Below are positions 24,229 to 33,088 of a stretch of DNA of 64,000 nt, one piece after another. The stretch's first letter is position 1; the number at the start of each line of letters is the position of its first letter. The DNA comes from Hydrogenophaga sp. (GTDB lineage Bacteria; Pseudomonadota; Gammaproteobacteria; Burkholderiales; Burkholderiaceae_C), in contig NZ_JAILWB010000010.1 of assembly GCF_025699295.1 (NCBI RefSeq), forward strand, positions 1 through 64,000. The letters run 5' to 3'. The notes under the pieces are model-generated. The model was not told the origin of the DNA. It worked only from the letters and a program-made list of their open reading frames with translations, and did no database searches. Made by a program: the position numbers and the translations under genes.

Positions 24229-24440
24229 GATGGTTCCTTGAAAAGACAGGTTGAAGAGGGAAATCGCTTCATGCCGTGTTCTGTTCGGCATGGGATGAAC
24301 TGTAGAAACCGGGTCTGTCGTTTCACCGACGCGAGAATTACCGATTCGTAATGCAGCAAAGAAGGGGTTTGCGAGACAATTGCATCCACGCACAGCGCCG
24401 CTCAGGCGTTGTTCCCTCCACCCTCCACCAAGCCCTGTTC

Positions 24441-25124
24441 ATGCGCGTGCTGGTCATTGAAGACGAATCCAAGCTGGCGGACTACGTCAAGCGTGGTCTC
24501 TCCGAGGCCGGCTACACCGTGGACGTCGCTCGCGACGGCATCGAGGGCCGCTACCTCGCCCTGGAAGGCGACTACCAGCTGGTGGTGCTCGACATCATGT
24601 TGCCCGGCATCGATGGCTTCGGCGTGCTCGCCGCCTTGCGCGAGAAGCGCAACACGCCGGTGCTGATGCTCACGGCGCGCGACCGCGTCGAGGACAGGGT
24701 GCAGGGCCTGCAAGCCGGTGCGGACGACTACCTCGTCAAACCCTTTGCCTTCTCGGAGCTGCTGGCCCGCGTGGCAGCGCTGCTGCGCCGCAGGCCAGGT
24801 GCGATTGCCGAAACAGCCAACGCCCGCATGGCCGTGAGCGACCTGGAGATGGATCTGCTCAGCCGCAAGGCCTGGCGCGCCGGCCAGCGCCTGGACCTCA
24901 CCGCCAAGGAGTTCTCGCTGCTGGCCCTGTTGGCGCGGCGCAAAGGGCAGATCCTCTCTCGGACCACCATCGCCGAGCAGGTCTGGGACATGAACTTCGA
25001 TTCCGACACCAACGTGGTGGAAGTGGCGGTGCGCCGCCTGCGCTCGAAGATGGACGACCCGTTCAAGCCGAAGCTGCTGCACAACGTGCGCGGCATGGGC
25101 TATGTGCTGGAGGAACGCACATGA
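24441..25124 (+). CDS. Two-component response regulator, OmpR/heavy-metal type
   Basis: 227 residues. The receiver domain has the phospho-acceptor Asp51 in LVVLDIMLPG and Lys in YLVKPF, then a C-terminal winged helix (VVEVAVRRLRSKMDD; GMGYVLEE). It resembles the CusR/CopR/IrlR group. ATG 24441 gives the standard MRVLVIEDE start. The stop overlaps the kinase ATG in ATGA. It probably controls metal or envelope-stress genes, but targets are not in view. Confidence 0.92.
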   Translation: MRVLVIEDESKLADYVKRGLSEAGYTVDVARDGIEGRYLALEGDYQLVVLDIMLPGIDGFGVLAALREKRNTPVLMLTARDRVEDRVQGLQAGADDYLVKPFAFSELLARVAALLRRRPGAIAETANARMAVSDLEMDLLSRKAWRAGQRLDLTAKEFSLLALLARRKGQILSRTTIAEQVWDMNFDSDTNVVEVAVRRLRSKMDDPFKPKLLHNVRGMGYVLEERT

Positions 25125-26503
25125 GCAGCGCCGAGGCACTGAGCACCCTCGTGCCCGAAGGTGCGGTGGAAACACCGTGCGCGTACTCGATCGGCCGTCG
25201 GCTGTCGCTGCTGCTGGCGATCCAGACCGTGATCGGCCTGGGCGTGCTGCTGGCCGTGATCTACGGCGCCACCACCATGCTGTTCTCGGCCAAGCACGAC
25301 GAGGAGCTGCGGAGCTATTCGACCGTGCTGGTGGACGTGGCGCGCGAAGCCGACGCCCACGGTGGCGAAGCCGAGGTCAGGACCAAGATGGCCTGGATCG
25401 CAGAGCGCCGTCCCGGCACCTTCGTGCAGCTGTTGCGCGCCGACGGCAGCGAGTTCTACCGCGATGCGGTGACCACCTTCGACGTCACCAAGGCGAGTTC
25501 TCGCGGCATGGACTTCACGGTACCCTTGTCGGGCGGCGAGGTGCTGCAGGGCCGGCTGGTGCTGGACTGCTCACAGGACGCCAAAACCGCCCGGCGCATG
25601 GCGCTGCTGCTGGTAGGCGCCGTGCTTGCCGGCGCCGCCCTGGTCGGCTGGGGCACCTTCTGGCGCGTGCGCTGCAGCCTGCGCCCGCTGCTGGATCTGG
25701 CGGGGCAGACCAAGGCCATCGATGCCCGTCGCATGGGGCAGAGACTGTCGCTGGCCGAACCGGTGGAAGAACTGCAGCCGCTGATCGACCAGTTCAACGG
25801 CCTCATGCACCGCGTGGAGCGCACTTACGCGCAGCTCGAGGGTTTCAACGCCGACGTGGCGCACGAGCTGCGCACGCCTCTGGCCAACCTGATCGGGCAC
25901 ACCGAGGTGGCGCTCAGCCGCGAGCGCAGCGTGCCCGAACTGGAGGAAACGCTGCACTCCAACCTGGAAGAGCTGCACCGCATGGCGGCCATCGTGAACG
26001 ACATGCTGTTCCTCGCGCAGGCGGACCGCGGCGTGAAGGCGCGGCGCGGCGCACCGGCAAGTCTGGCCGAGCTGGTGCGACAAGTGGTGGAGTTCCACGA
26101 AGCGCCGATGGAAGAGCGCGGCCTGAGCGTGGCCATCGAAGGCGATGCGCAGTTGTCGGTGGACGAACCGCTGGTCAAGCGCGCGCTATCCAACCTGCTG
26201 GGCAACGCCATCCGCTACGCAGACCAGGGCTCTGCGCTGCGCGTGCGCATCGCGAGCGAGCCCGGCAGCGGCGTTCGCCTGTGGGTGGAAAACACCGGGC
26301 CATCGATCGAGTCCGAGCACCTGCCGCGCCTGTTTGACCGGTTCTTCCGCGCCGACGCCGCACGCTGCGAGGTGGAGAAACCGCACCATGGGCTGGGCCT
26401 GTCCATCGTCGCGGCGATCGCGCGCATGCACGATGGCTTCCCGATGGCCGAGTCCAGCGCTGGCATCACGCGCGTGGGCTTCACGCTGCAAGCCACCGCC
26501 TGA
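25121..26503 (+). CDS. Sensor histidine kinase paired with the upstream regulator
   Basis: 460 residues. Two membrane helices (about 26-50 and 163-185) flank a periplasmic sensor domain. A HAMP linker follows, then the H box DVAHELRTPLANL with the phosphorylated His near 248, the N box SNLLGNAIRYA, and G boxes HHGLGLSIVAAI. It belongs to the CusS-like heavy-metal sensor group by pairing and layout. The gene overlaps the regulator by 4 bp. It ends 27 bp from the convergent hemW gene. Confidence 0.92.
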   Translation: MSSAEALSTLVPEGAVETPCAYSIGRRLSLLLAIQTVIGLGVLLAVIYGATTMLFSAKHDEELRSYSTVLVDVAREADAHGGEAEVRTKMAWIAERRPGTFVQLLRADGSEFYRDAVTTFDVTKASSRGMDFTVPLSGGEVLQGRLVLDCSQDAKTARRMALLLVGAVLAGAALVGWGTFWRVRCSLRPLLDLAGQTKAIDARRMGQRLSLAEPVEELQPLIDQFNGLMHRVERTYAQLEGFNADVAHELRTPLANLIGHTEVALSRERSVPELEETLHSNLEELHRMAAIVNDMLFLAQADRGVKARRGAPASLAELVRQVVEFHEAPMEERGLSVAIEGDAQLSVDEPLVKRALSNLLGNAIRYADQGSALRVRIASEPGSGVRLWVENTGPSIESEHLPRLFDRFFRADAARCEVEKPHHGLGLSIVAAIARMHDGFPMAESSAGITRVGFTLQATA

Positions 26504-26529
26504 TCCGCCCCGGGCAGACAGCCCCGCCG

Positions 26530-27807
26530 TCAGTCGGGCAGGAACAGGCCCTGCAGGTCGCTCAGGAAATCGAAGCCGCGCGCCGTGGGCCACACGCGCG
26601 CCGCATCGCGCTCAACCAGTCCTTGCTGCGCGGCCCGAGTCAGTGCCGGCTCAATGCTGGAGAGCGGCAGCCCGCTGCGCTCCATGAATTGCTGCAGCGT
26701 GAAGCCATCCCTGAGCCGCAACGCATTGAGCATGAACTCGAACGGCAGCTCCTTGCGCGGCACCTCGTCCGCACTCACTGCGGCGTTGCCCGCGACCGCA
26801 CGCTCCATGTAAAGGCGGGGTTCACGCACGCGCACCGCCCGCACCACGCGGTGCGCGAAGCTGAGCTTGCTGTGCGCGCCGGCTCCGATGCCCAGATAGT
26901 CACCGAACTGCCAGTAGTTCAGGTTGTGCCAGCACCGGTGCCCGTTGCGTGCATAGGCCGACACCTCGTAGCGCTGCAGGCCGGCTCCAGCGGTCAGTTC
27001 CGTGATGCGGTCCAGCATGTCCCAGGCCTCGTCCTCCGGTGGCAGAGTGGGCGGGTACTTGGCGAACCAGGTATTGGGCTCGAGCGTGAGGTGGTAGATG
27101 GAGATGTGTGGCGGTGCGAACGAGAGCGCGGTGCGCACGTCGGCCTCGCAGTCGGCCAGCGTCTGCCCGGGCAGGGCGTACATGAGGTCGAGGTTGAAGG
27201 TGTCGAAGGCCCGCGCGGCCTCTTCCACCGCAGCCTCGGCTTGATCTCGGTCATGCACACGCCCAAGCGCTTTCAGGTGCGTGTCGTTGAAGCTCTGCAC
27301 ACCGATGGACAGGCGCGTCACGCCAGCCTCGCGGAAGGCGTGGAAGCGGTCCTTTTCAAAGGTCCCGGGGTTGGCTTCGAGCGTGACCTCGGCGTCGGCT
27401 TCCAGTCGCAGCATCGCGCGCACGTCGCCCAGCAACTGGTCGATCGCGGCGGGTGAGAACAGGCTCGGTGTGCCGCCGCCGATGAACACGCTGTGCACCG
27501 TGCGACCCCAGATCAGCGGCAGCGAGGCAGCAAGATCGGCGCGCAGGGCTTCAAGGTACGCGGCTTCGGGCAAGGCCTCGCCGGGTGCGGCGGTGGCGGT
27601 CCATTCGTGCGAGTTGAAATCGCAGTAGGGGCACTTCTTCAGGCACCAGGGCAAGTGGATGTAGAGCGCCAGCGGTGGCAGGCTCTGCAGTTGCAGCGTG
27701 CCCGGGCGCATCCAGTGGCGCACGTCATTCCATGCGGGCTCCACCCGACCCGCCGACGCCGGCTGGCCGCCAGGCCAGGACATCGGCACGCCCTTGTTCT
27801 CGCTCAT
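26530..27807 (-). CDS. hemW: Radical SAM protein HemW (heme chaperone)
   Basis: 425 residues from ATG 27807. HemW is a radical-SAM-fold protein that binds and delivers heme. It was long annotated as an oxygen-independent coproporphyrinogen oxidase. The CX3CX2C cluster motif CLKKCPYC is at residues 55-62. The next residue is Asp in DFNSHEW; HemW proteins lack the extra Cys of HemN, which supports HemW. A C-terminal winged region (HemN_C-like) is present. The start overlaps the rdgB stop by 4 bp, so rph-rdgB-hemW is one operon. Confidence 0.92.
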   Translation of the reverse strand: MSENKGVPMSWPGGQPASAGRVEPAWNDVRHWMRPGTLQLQSLPPLALYIHLPWCLKKCPYCDFNSHEWTATAAPGEALPEAAYLEALRADLAASLPLIWGRTVHSVFIGGGTPSLFSPAAIDQLLGDVRAMLRLEADAEVTLEANPGTFEKDRFHAFREAGVTRLSIGVQSFNDTHLKALGRVHDRDQAEAAVEEAARAFDTFNLDLMYALPGQTLADCEADVRTALSFAPPHISIYHLTLEPNTWFAKYPPTLPPEDEAWDMLDRITELTAGAGLQRYEVSAYARNGHRCWHNLNYWQFGDYLGIGAGAHSKLSFAHRVVRAVRVREPRLYMERAVAGNAAVSADEVPRKELPFEFMLNALRLRDGFTLQQFMERSGLPLSSIEPALTRAAQQGLVERDAARVWPTARGFDFLSDLQGLFLPD

Positions 27808-28427
27808 GGTACGTCCGCGGGTGCAGGCGCAAACCAGCGCTCGCGCATCAGTTCCAGCATCTGGCGCGCGGCGCGGCCGCGGTGGCTGTTCGCGTTCTTC
27901 ACCTCGGTGGGCAACTGCGCAAAGGTCTTGCCGAACGCGGGCAGGTACATCACCGGGTCGAAACCGAAGCCCTTGTCGCCAACGGGCTCCCGTGTGATCA
28001 GGCCAGGTGCCCGGCCCGTGGCCACCAGCGGCTCGGGGTCGTCGGCGCTGCGCAAGGCCACCAGGGTGCTGACCAGCGCGGCACGGCGATCGGCGATCTC
28101 GGCCATCTGCTCCAGCAGAGCACGCACATTGTTGGCATCGCCCTTTTCGTAACCGAACTGCGTGGCGTAGTAGGCCGTGTCCACGCCCGGCAGGCCACCG
28201 AAGGCCTCCACGCACAACCCGGCATCGTCGGCCAGCGCCGGCAGACCGCTCTCTCGCGCGGCGTGGCGTGCCTTGGCCAGCGCGTTCTCCACGAAGGTGC
28301 GGTGCGGCTCGGGCGCTTCGGGAATGCCCAGCTCGGCCTGGCACACCAGCTCCACGCCCAGCGGTGCGAACAAGGCCTGCAGTTCGGCGAGCTTGCCCGC
28401 GTTGTTCGAAGCGAGGACGAGTTGCAT
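27804..28427 (-). CDS. rdgB: XTP/dITP pyrophosphatase RdgB (HAM1 family)
   Basis: 207 residues from ATG 28427. It hydrolyses non-canonical purine triphosphates (dITP, XTP), keeping them out of DNA and RNA. The N-terminal SNNAGKLAEL binds substrate phosphate, DDAGLCVEAFGGLPGV is the signature, GDKGFGFDPV is the catalytic region, and K-SHRGRAAR is the C-terminal base-binding region. It lies between rph (8 bp upstream) and hemW (overlapping). Confidence 0.95.
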   Translation of the reverse strand: MQLVLASNNAGKLAELQALFAPLGVELVCQAELGIPEAPEPHRTFVENALAKARHAARESGLPALADDAGLCVEAFGGLPGVDTAYYATQFGYEKGDANNVRALLEQMAEIADRRAALVSTLVALRSADDPEPLVATGRAPGLITREPVGDKGFGFDPVMYLPAFGKTFAQLPTEVKNANSHRGRAARQMLELMRERWFAPAPADVP

Positions 28428-28434
28428 GACCGGA

Positions 28435-29166
28435 TCAGACCAGTCCCAGCGCCTGCCGCTGCAGGGCCACCAGTTCGCCAATGCCCTTTTCGGCCAGCGC
28501 GAGCAGCACATCCATCTCGTGGCGCGTGAAGGCCGCACCCTCGGCCGTGCCCTGCACCTCGACGAAGTGGCCGGCACCCGTCATGACGACGTTCATGTCG
28601 GTGTCGCAGGCAGCGTCCTCGACGTATTCGAGGTCGAGCAGCGCCCGGCCATCGAGGATGCCGACCGAGATGGCGGCCACGTGGCCCTTGATCGGTGAGG
28701 TCGCGAGCTTGCCGGCAGCGAGCAGTTTCGAGACGGCGTCGTGCGCCGCGACAAACGCGCCTGTGATGCTGGCCGTGCGCGTGCCGCCATCGGCCTGCAG
28801 CACGTCGCAGTCGAGGGAAATGGTGCGCTCACCCAGCGCCTTGAGGTCGAACACGGCGCGCAGGGAGCGGCCGATGAGGCGCTGGATCTCCTGCGTGCGG
28901 CCGCTCTGCTTTCCCTTGGCGGCCTCGCGGTCGCTGCGGGTGTGGGTGGCACGCGGCAGCATGCCGTATTCGGCCGTCACCCAGCCCTCGCCGCTGCCGC
29001 GCTTGTGCGGTGGCACCTTCTCTTCGACGGAGGCGGTGCAGAGTACCTTGGTGTGTCCGAATTCGATCAGCACCGAGCCTTCGGCATGGATGGTGAAGTC
29101 GCGGGTGATGCGCACCGCGCGCAGGGCATCGGCGGCCCGTTGGCCGGGTCGGGACAAATCGCTCAT
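28435..29166 (-). CDS. rph: Ribonuclease PH
   Basis: 243 residues from ATG 29166. A phosphorolytic 3'-5' exonuclease that trims tRNA precursors. The start [19 protein letters not shown] is typical, [15 protein letters not shown] carries phosphate-binding residues, and the [12 protein letters not shown] motif is present. Full length. First gene of the rph-rdgB-hemW group; the PP2C gene upstream ends 19 bp before it, so all five genes down to hemW may be read together. Confidence 0.96.
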   Translation of the reverse strand: MSDLSRPGQRAADALRAVRITRDFTIHAEGSVLIEFGHTKVLCTASVEEKVPPHKRGSGEGWVTAEYGMLPRATHTRSDREAAKGKQSGRTQEIQRLIGRSLRAVFDLKALGERTISLDCDVLQADGGTRTASITGAFVAAHDAVSKLLAAGKLATSPIKGHVAAISVGILDGRALLDLEYVEDAACDTDMNVVMTGAGHFVEVQGTAEGAAFTRHEMDVLLALAEKGIGELVALQRQALGLV

Positions 29167-29185
29167 GGGAAACCTCGGAGAGTGT

Positions 29186-30085
29186 TCAGGAATTGCGTTC
29201 GGCCGTGCGGCGGATCGCGGCATTGATCTCGGCGATCGATTTCTCGATTGCCGCATCGTCCATGTCTTCAACGGAAGGGTCGGGAATGCCCGACTGGATG
29301 GTGGAGGCGAAAACGCCGTCGTCGATGTCCTCGGTGGAGACGCGCGTGGACTGGAATTCGTCCGCGGTCTCCCACTCCATGGCGAGCACGGTGACGTTGT
29401 CGCAGCGCGGACCCCCTCGCTTGAGCGCCATTTCGACCAGTTCGGGCACGGCCTGCTCCAGCGGCCGCTTGGACAACTCGGAAGTGATCTCCTCGTCGCT
29501 CACTGTGCCCCACAGGCCATCGGAGCACAGCAGCACGCGGTCGCCCTGCAGCAGATGGACCGGGCCAGACAGGTCGAACACCGGCTTGGCGGGTGACCCC
29601 AGGCAGGTGAAGAGGATGTTGCGGTTGATGTGGTCGGTGGTACGGCCCAGGTGCTGCTGCTGTTCCATGTAGGAATGGTCGCGCGTGCGCGTCAGCATCT
29701 CGCCGTGGCGCACCACGTACAGGCGTGAGTCACCACAGTGCACCCAGTGCACGTGGTTGCGCTCCATCACGGCGGCCACCAGCGTGGTGCGCGGCGTGTC
29801 GAGCATGCCTTTCTCGGCGGCATAGCGAATGATCTGGTGGTGGGCGGCCATGAGCGCGCTGGAGAGGAACTCCGGCACCTCGCGCACCGTGGGGTTGGCC
29901 GCCTTCTGGAAATAAGCCGAGAAGGTCTGCAGCGCGAGCTGCGCGGCCATCGCGCCTTCGGGATGCCCGCCCATGCCGTCGGCCAGCACGAACAGCCCGG
30001 ACTCCCGGGTATAGGCATAGCCCATGCGGTCCTCGTTGCGCTCCCGGCCCCCCTGGCGGCTGATCTGGTAGACCGAAAACTTCAT
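29186..30085 (-). CDS. PP2C-type Ser/Thr protein phosphatase
   Basis: 299 residues from ATG 30085. It shows the PP2C metal-binding motifs: RNEDR near the N-terminus, [32 protein letters not shown] and RCDNVTVL. The C-terminal 60 residues are acidic and look flexible. It overlaps the kinase gene by 4 bp, so the two act as an antagonistic phosphorylation pair. Their targets are unknown. Confidence 0.93.
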   Translation of the reverse strand: MKFSVYQISRQGGRERNEDRMGYAYTRESGLFVLADGMGGHPEGAMAAQLALQTFSAYFQKAANPTVREVPEFLSSALMAAHHQIIRYAAEKGMLDTPRTTLVAAVMERNHVHWVHCGDSRLYVVRHGEMLTRTRDHSYMEQQQHLGRTTDHINRNILFTCLGSPAKPVFDLSGPVHLLQGDRVLLCSDGLWGTVSDEEITSELSKRPLEQAVPELVEMALKRGGPRCDNVTVLAMEWETADEFQSTRVSTEDIDDGVFASTIQSGIPDPSVEDMDDAAIEKSIAEINAAIRRTAERNS

Positions 30086-31089
30086 CGAAACTTGGTCGCG
30101 GCGTTGGTGGATTTGCGCAGGGACTTCTTGTTGTCCGAAACGATGTTGTCGAACTGCAGCCGCATCTTCTCGGCCACCGTGAGTTTGGTGTAGCTGCGCT
30201 CGGTCTCCCGGCTCAGCTCCTTCTGCAGCGCAAACACCGACTGCGGGCGCGACAGCGGGTCGAGCGACATGCACCACTCGACCACCTCGATGAGGTTGTC
30301 CGAATAGACGCCGCGCAGGCGCGAGAGCGCGAGCGAAAGCCTGTCCTTTTCCAGCCGCTGGGGCGCGTCATTGGGCGGATAGCCCTGCATGCTCGCGTAG
30401 ATGCAGGCGCCGATGGCGTAGATGTCCGTCCATGGACCCATGGACGAGTCGCGCCGGTACATCTCGGGCGCGGCAAAGCCGGGCGTATACATGGGACGGA
30501 TGAAGTTGCCTTCCTTGCTCAGTACCTCGCGCGCCGCACCGAAGTCGATCAGCACCGAGCGGTTGTCGTCCGTCACGAAGATGTTGGCCGGCTTGATGTC
30601 CAGGTGCAGCATCTTGTGCTGGTGCACGATGCGCAGGCCGCGCAGCACTTCGTCGTAGAGCGAGCGGATGGTGGACTCGCGGAACACCTTCTGCTTCTTG
30701 AGTTCGCGCGCGGTGATGATGAATTCCTGCAGGGAAGCACCCTCCAGGAAGTTCATGACCATGTAGACGGTTTCGTTCTCGCGGAAGAAGTTGAGCACGC
30801 TCACCACCGACTGGTGGGATATCTGCGCCAGCGCGCGGCCCTCTTCAAAGAAACTCTTGAGGCCCAGGCGGTACAGCGAGAGCTTTTCGGGTTGCACCTG
30901 CGGCAGCAACTCGCCAGGGCCGCGCGAAGCCAGTGACGAGGGCAGGTATTCCTTGACCGCAACCTGCTGGCCTTCGGTGTCCACGGCCAGGTACACCACG
31001 CCGAAGCCACCCGCCGCCAGCTTGCGAACAATGCGGTAACCACCGATCACGGTGTCCGGCGGCAGCGGTGCGGGTTTGACCTTTGACAT
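30082..31089 (-). CDS. Hanks-type Ser/Thr protein kinase, non-RD
   Basis: 335 residues from ATG 31089. A complete kinase domain fills residues 15-300: glycine loop AAGGFGVVYLA, Lys in VAVKEYLP, catalytic loop LHLDIKPANI, IDFGAAR, and AAPEMY. The usual HRD Arg is Leu (HLD), so it is a non-RD kinase that should not need activation-loop phosphorylation. There is no membrane segment or sensor domain. The partner phosphatase gene overlaps its stop. Divergent from yicC. Confidence 0.92.
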   Translation of the reverse strand: MSKVKPAPLPPDTVIGGYRIVRKLAAGGFGVVYLAVDTEGQQVAVKEYLPSSLASRGPGELLPQVQPEKLSLYRLGLKSFFEEGRALAQISHQSVVSVLNFFRENETVYMVMNFLEGASLQEFIITARELKKQKVFRESTIRSLYDEVLRGLRIVHQHKMLHLDIKPANIFVTDDNRSVLIDFGAAREVLSKEGNFIRPMYTPGFAAPEMYRRDSSMGPWTDIYAIGACIYASMQGYPPNDAPQRLEKDRLSLALSRLRGVYSDNLIEVVEWCMSLDPLSRPQSVFALQKELSRETERSYTKLTVAEKMRLQFDNIVSDNKKSLRKSTNAATKFR

Positions 31090-31151
31090 AATTCGGATGG
31101 ATTCCGGAACGCCTTGTTTTGGACCAATCACCCTCATCGGGGCAAAGTTCA

Positions 31152-32087
31152 ATGGCAGTTTACAGCATGACCGGCTACGCCACGGCCCACTCTGGCGGGT
31201 CTGCGGCGCCGGTCAGCGGCGAGTCCAGCCGCGAGCCTCAGGCCGGTGTGGGGGTCGAAATCCGCTCCGTCAACAGCCGTTTTCTCGACCTCGTTTTCAA
31301 GCTGCCCGACGACCTGCGCGCCGCCGAACCGACATTGCGCGAACTGCTGGGCGCGCGCCTCAAGCGCGGCAAGGTGGAGGTGCGCGCCTGGGTCGAAGGC
31401 CGCACCGATACCGTGCCGCGCCAGCCGGGTCCGGCCGATCTGCAGAAGCTTGCGGGCCTTCAGGACACCGTGCGCGCCTGGCTGCCCACGGCGCCAGCAC
31501 TGTCGGTGGCCGACGTACTGCAGCTCATGGCGCGCCAGCAAGGGCATCCTGGCGAGCTGACCGAATCGCTGGTAGCTACCGCGCAAACCACCCTGGACGG
31601 CCTGTTGAGTGCGCGCGAGCGCGAGGGCAAACGCCTGGCCACCATGCTGCTGGACCGCCTGGGCCAGTTGCGCCAGCTCGCGCAGGACGCACAACCCCTA
31701 GTACCACAATTGGTTGCACAGCAGCGCCAGCGCTTCATCGACCGCTGGAACGAAGCACTGGGCGCCGGGGCGTCTGTGGCGACACCGGGCAACACAGTGT
31801 CCTCGGACATGGCGCAGGACCGCGCACTCACCGAAGCGACCGCCTTTGCCATCCGCATCGATGTGGCGGAGGAACTGACGCGACTGGACTCCCACTTGAC
31901 CGAAATCGAGCGCCTGCTGAAGAAGGGCGGCGACGTCGGCAAACGCCTGGACTTCCTGATCCAGGAACTGCACCGCGAGGCCAACACACTCGGATCGAAG
32001 TCCTCCAACCTCGAGCTGACGCGCATTTCTGTGGACATGAAAGTGCTCATCGAACAGATGCGTGAGCAGGTGCAGAACATAGAGTAA
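31152..32087 (+). CDS. yicC: YicC family endoribonuclease
   Basis: 311 residues from ATG 31152, which gives the family start [12 protein letters not shown]. YicC-type proteins are RNases that can affect small-RNA decay. Conserved [14 protein letters not shown] near the N-terminus, and [20 protein letters not shown] then [17 protein letters not shown] at the C-terminus, are the two family blocks. A longer in-frame start (31119) is unlikely. gmk starts 3 bp after the stop. Confidence 0.93.
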   Translation: MAVYSMTGYATAHSGGSAAPVSGESSREPQAGVGVEIRSVNSRFLDLVFKLPDDLRAAEPTLRELLGARLKRGKVEVRAWVEGRTDTVPRQPGPADLQKLAGLQDTVRAWLPTAPALSVADVLQLMARQQGHPGELTESLVATAQTTLDGLLSAREREGKRLATMLLDRLGQLRQLAQDAQPLVPQLVAQQRQRFIDRWNEALGAGASVATPGNTVSSDMAQDRALTEATAFAIRIDVAEELTRLDSHLTEIERLLKKGGDVGKRLDFLIQELHREANTLGSKSSNLELTRISVDMKVLIEQMREQVQNIE

Positions 32088-32089
32088 GC

Positions 32090-32710
32090 ATGGAATACCC
32101 CGGAAACCTGTTCGTCGTCGCGGCCCCCAGCGGGGCCGGCAAGTCCAGCCTGGTCAAGGCGCTGATGGAACTCGACTCGCGCGTGGTGCCGTCGGTGTCG
32201 CACACCACGCGGGCGCCACGGGGCCAGGAGTTTCATGGTCGAGAGTATTACTTTGTCAGTAATGAAACCTTCGACCAAATGGTTGTCCAGGGTGCGTTCC
32301 TGGAATGGGCCAAGGTGCATGGCAACCGCTATGGCACCTCCAAGATGGCCATCGAGCAGCGCATGGCCCAGGGCGCGGACGTGGTGCTGGAGATCGATTT
32401 CCAGGGTGCGATCCAGGTCAAGCGCATCTTTCCCAATGCCGTGCTGATCTTCATCCTGCCCCCCAGCTGGGAGGAGTTGCGCTCGCGTCTGGAGCGCCGC
32501 GCCGAGGACACGGCGGAGGTGATCGAACTGCGACTGCAGAACGCCGCCAGCGAAATGGCCCATGCCCGGGAGTTCGACTTCGTTATAATCAACGAGTTGT
32601 TCGAGCGCGCCCTGTTTGACCTCAAGGCCATCGTCCATGCCCAGCGGCTCAAGTTTGCCGCCCAGCGTATCGCCCGCGGCGATACCTTCAAGGCGCTCAA
32701 CATTCTTTGA
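32090..32710 (+). CDS. gmk: Guanylate kinase
   Basis: 206 residues. Phosphorylates GMP to GDP. P-loop [10 protein letters not shown], then [21 protein letters not shown], the GMP-binding region. Full length. It sits between yicC and rpoZ; the three with spoT form the classic nucleotide/ppGpp operon. Confidence 0.97.
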   Translation: MEYPGNLFVVAAPSGAGKSSLVKALMELDSRVVPSVSHTTRAPRGQEFHGREYYFVSNETFDQMVVQGAFLEWAKVHGNRYGTSKMAIEQRMAQGADVVLEIDFQGAIQVKRIFPNAVLIFILPPSWEELRSRLERRAEDTAEVIELRLQNAASEMAHAREFDFVIINELFERALFDLKAIVHAQRLKFAAQRIARGDTFKALNIL

Positions 32711-32739
32711 TCCATCGCCCATTTCCTGAAGGCACGCAC

Positions 32740-32943
32740 ATGGCACGCATCACCGTCGAAGATTGTCTGGAAAAGATTCCCAACCGCTTTCAGCTCGTGC
32801 TGGCCGCCACCTATCGCGCCCGCATGCTCAGCCAGGGCCATGCGCCCAAGATCGAGAGCAAGAACAAGCCTGGCGTGACCGCCTTGCGCGAGATCGCCGA
32901 CGGCAAGGTCGGCCTGGAGATGCTCAAGAAGGTGCCGATCTGA
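32740..32943 (+). CDS. rpoZ: RNA polymerase omega subunit
   Basis: 67 residues from ATG 32740. Small assembly subunit of RNA polymerase that also forms part of a ppGpp binding site. [20 protein letters not shown] is diagnostic. It is followed by an intrinsic terminator at 32973-32999, so spoT probably also has its own promoter. Confidence 0.96.
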   Translation: MARITVEDCLEKIPNRFQLVLAATYRARMLSQGHAPKIESKNKPGVTALREIADGKVGLEMLKKVPI

Positions 32944-32972
32944 AGCCATTCGGCCTCTAGGCATACACAGAA

Positions 32973-32999
32973 AAACACCGCTTGGCGGTGTTTTTTTTT
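32973..32999 (+). terminator. Intrinsic terminator after rpoZ
   Basis: AACACCGC/GCGGTGTT stem with a TTG loop and nine T at 32991-32999. It separates the gmk-rpoZ message from spoT. Confidence 0.88.
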
Positions 33000-33088
33000 G
33001 CCATGCGCCTTCGAACTCCACCCTTCAGCGCGCGCACGGCTTGTGCATGCTTTCAGCGGGATGCGCGGTCTCGCGCTAAAGTACCAGA

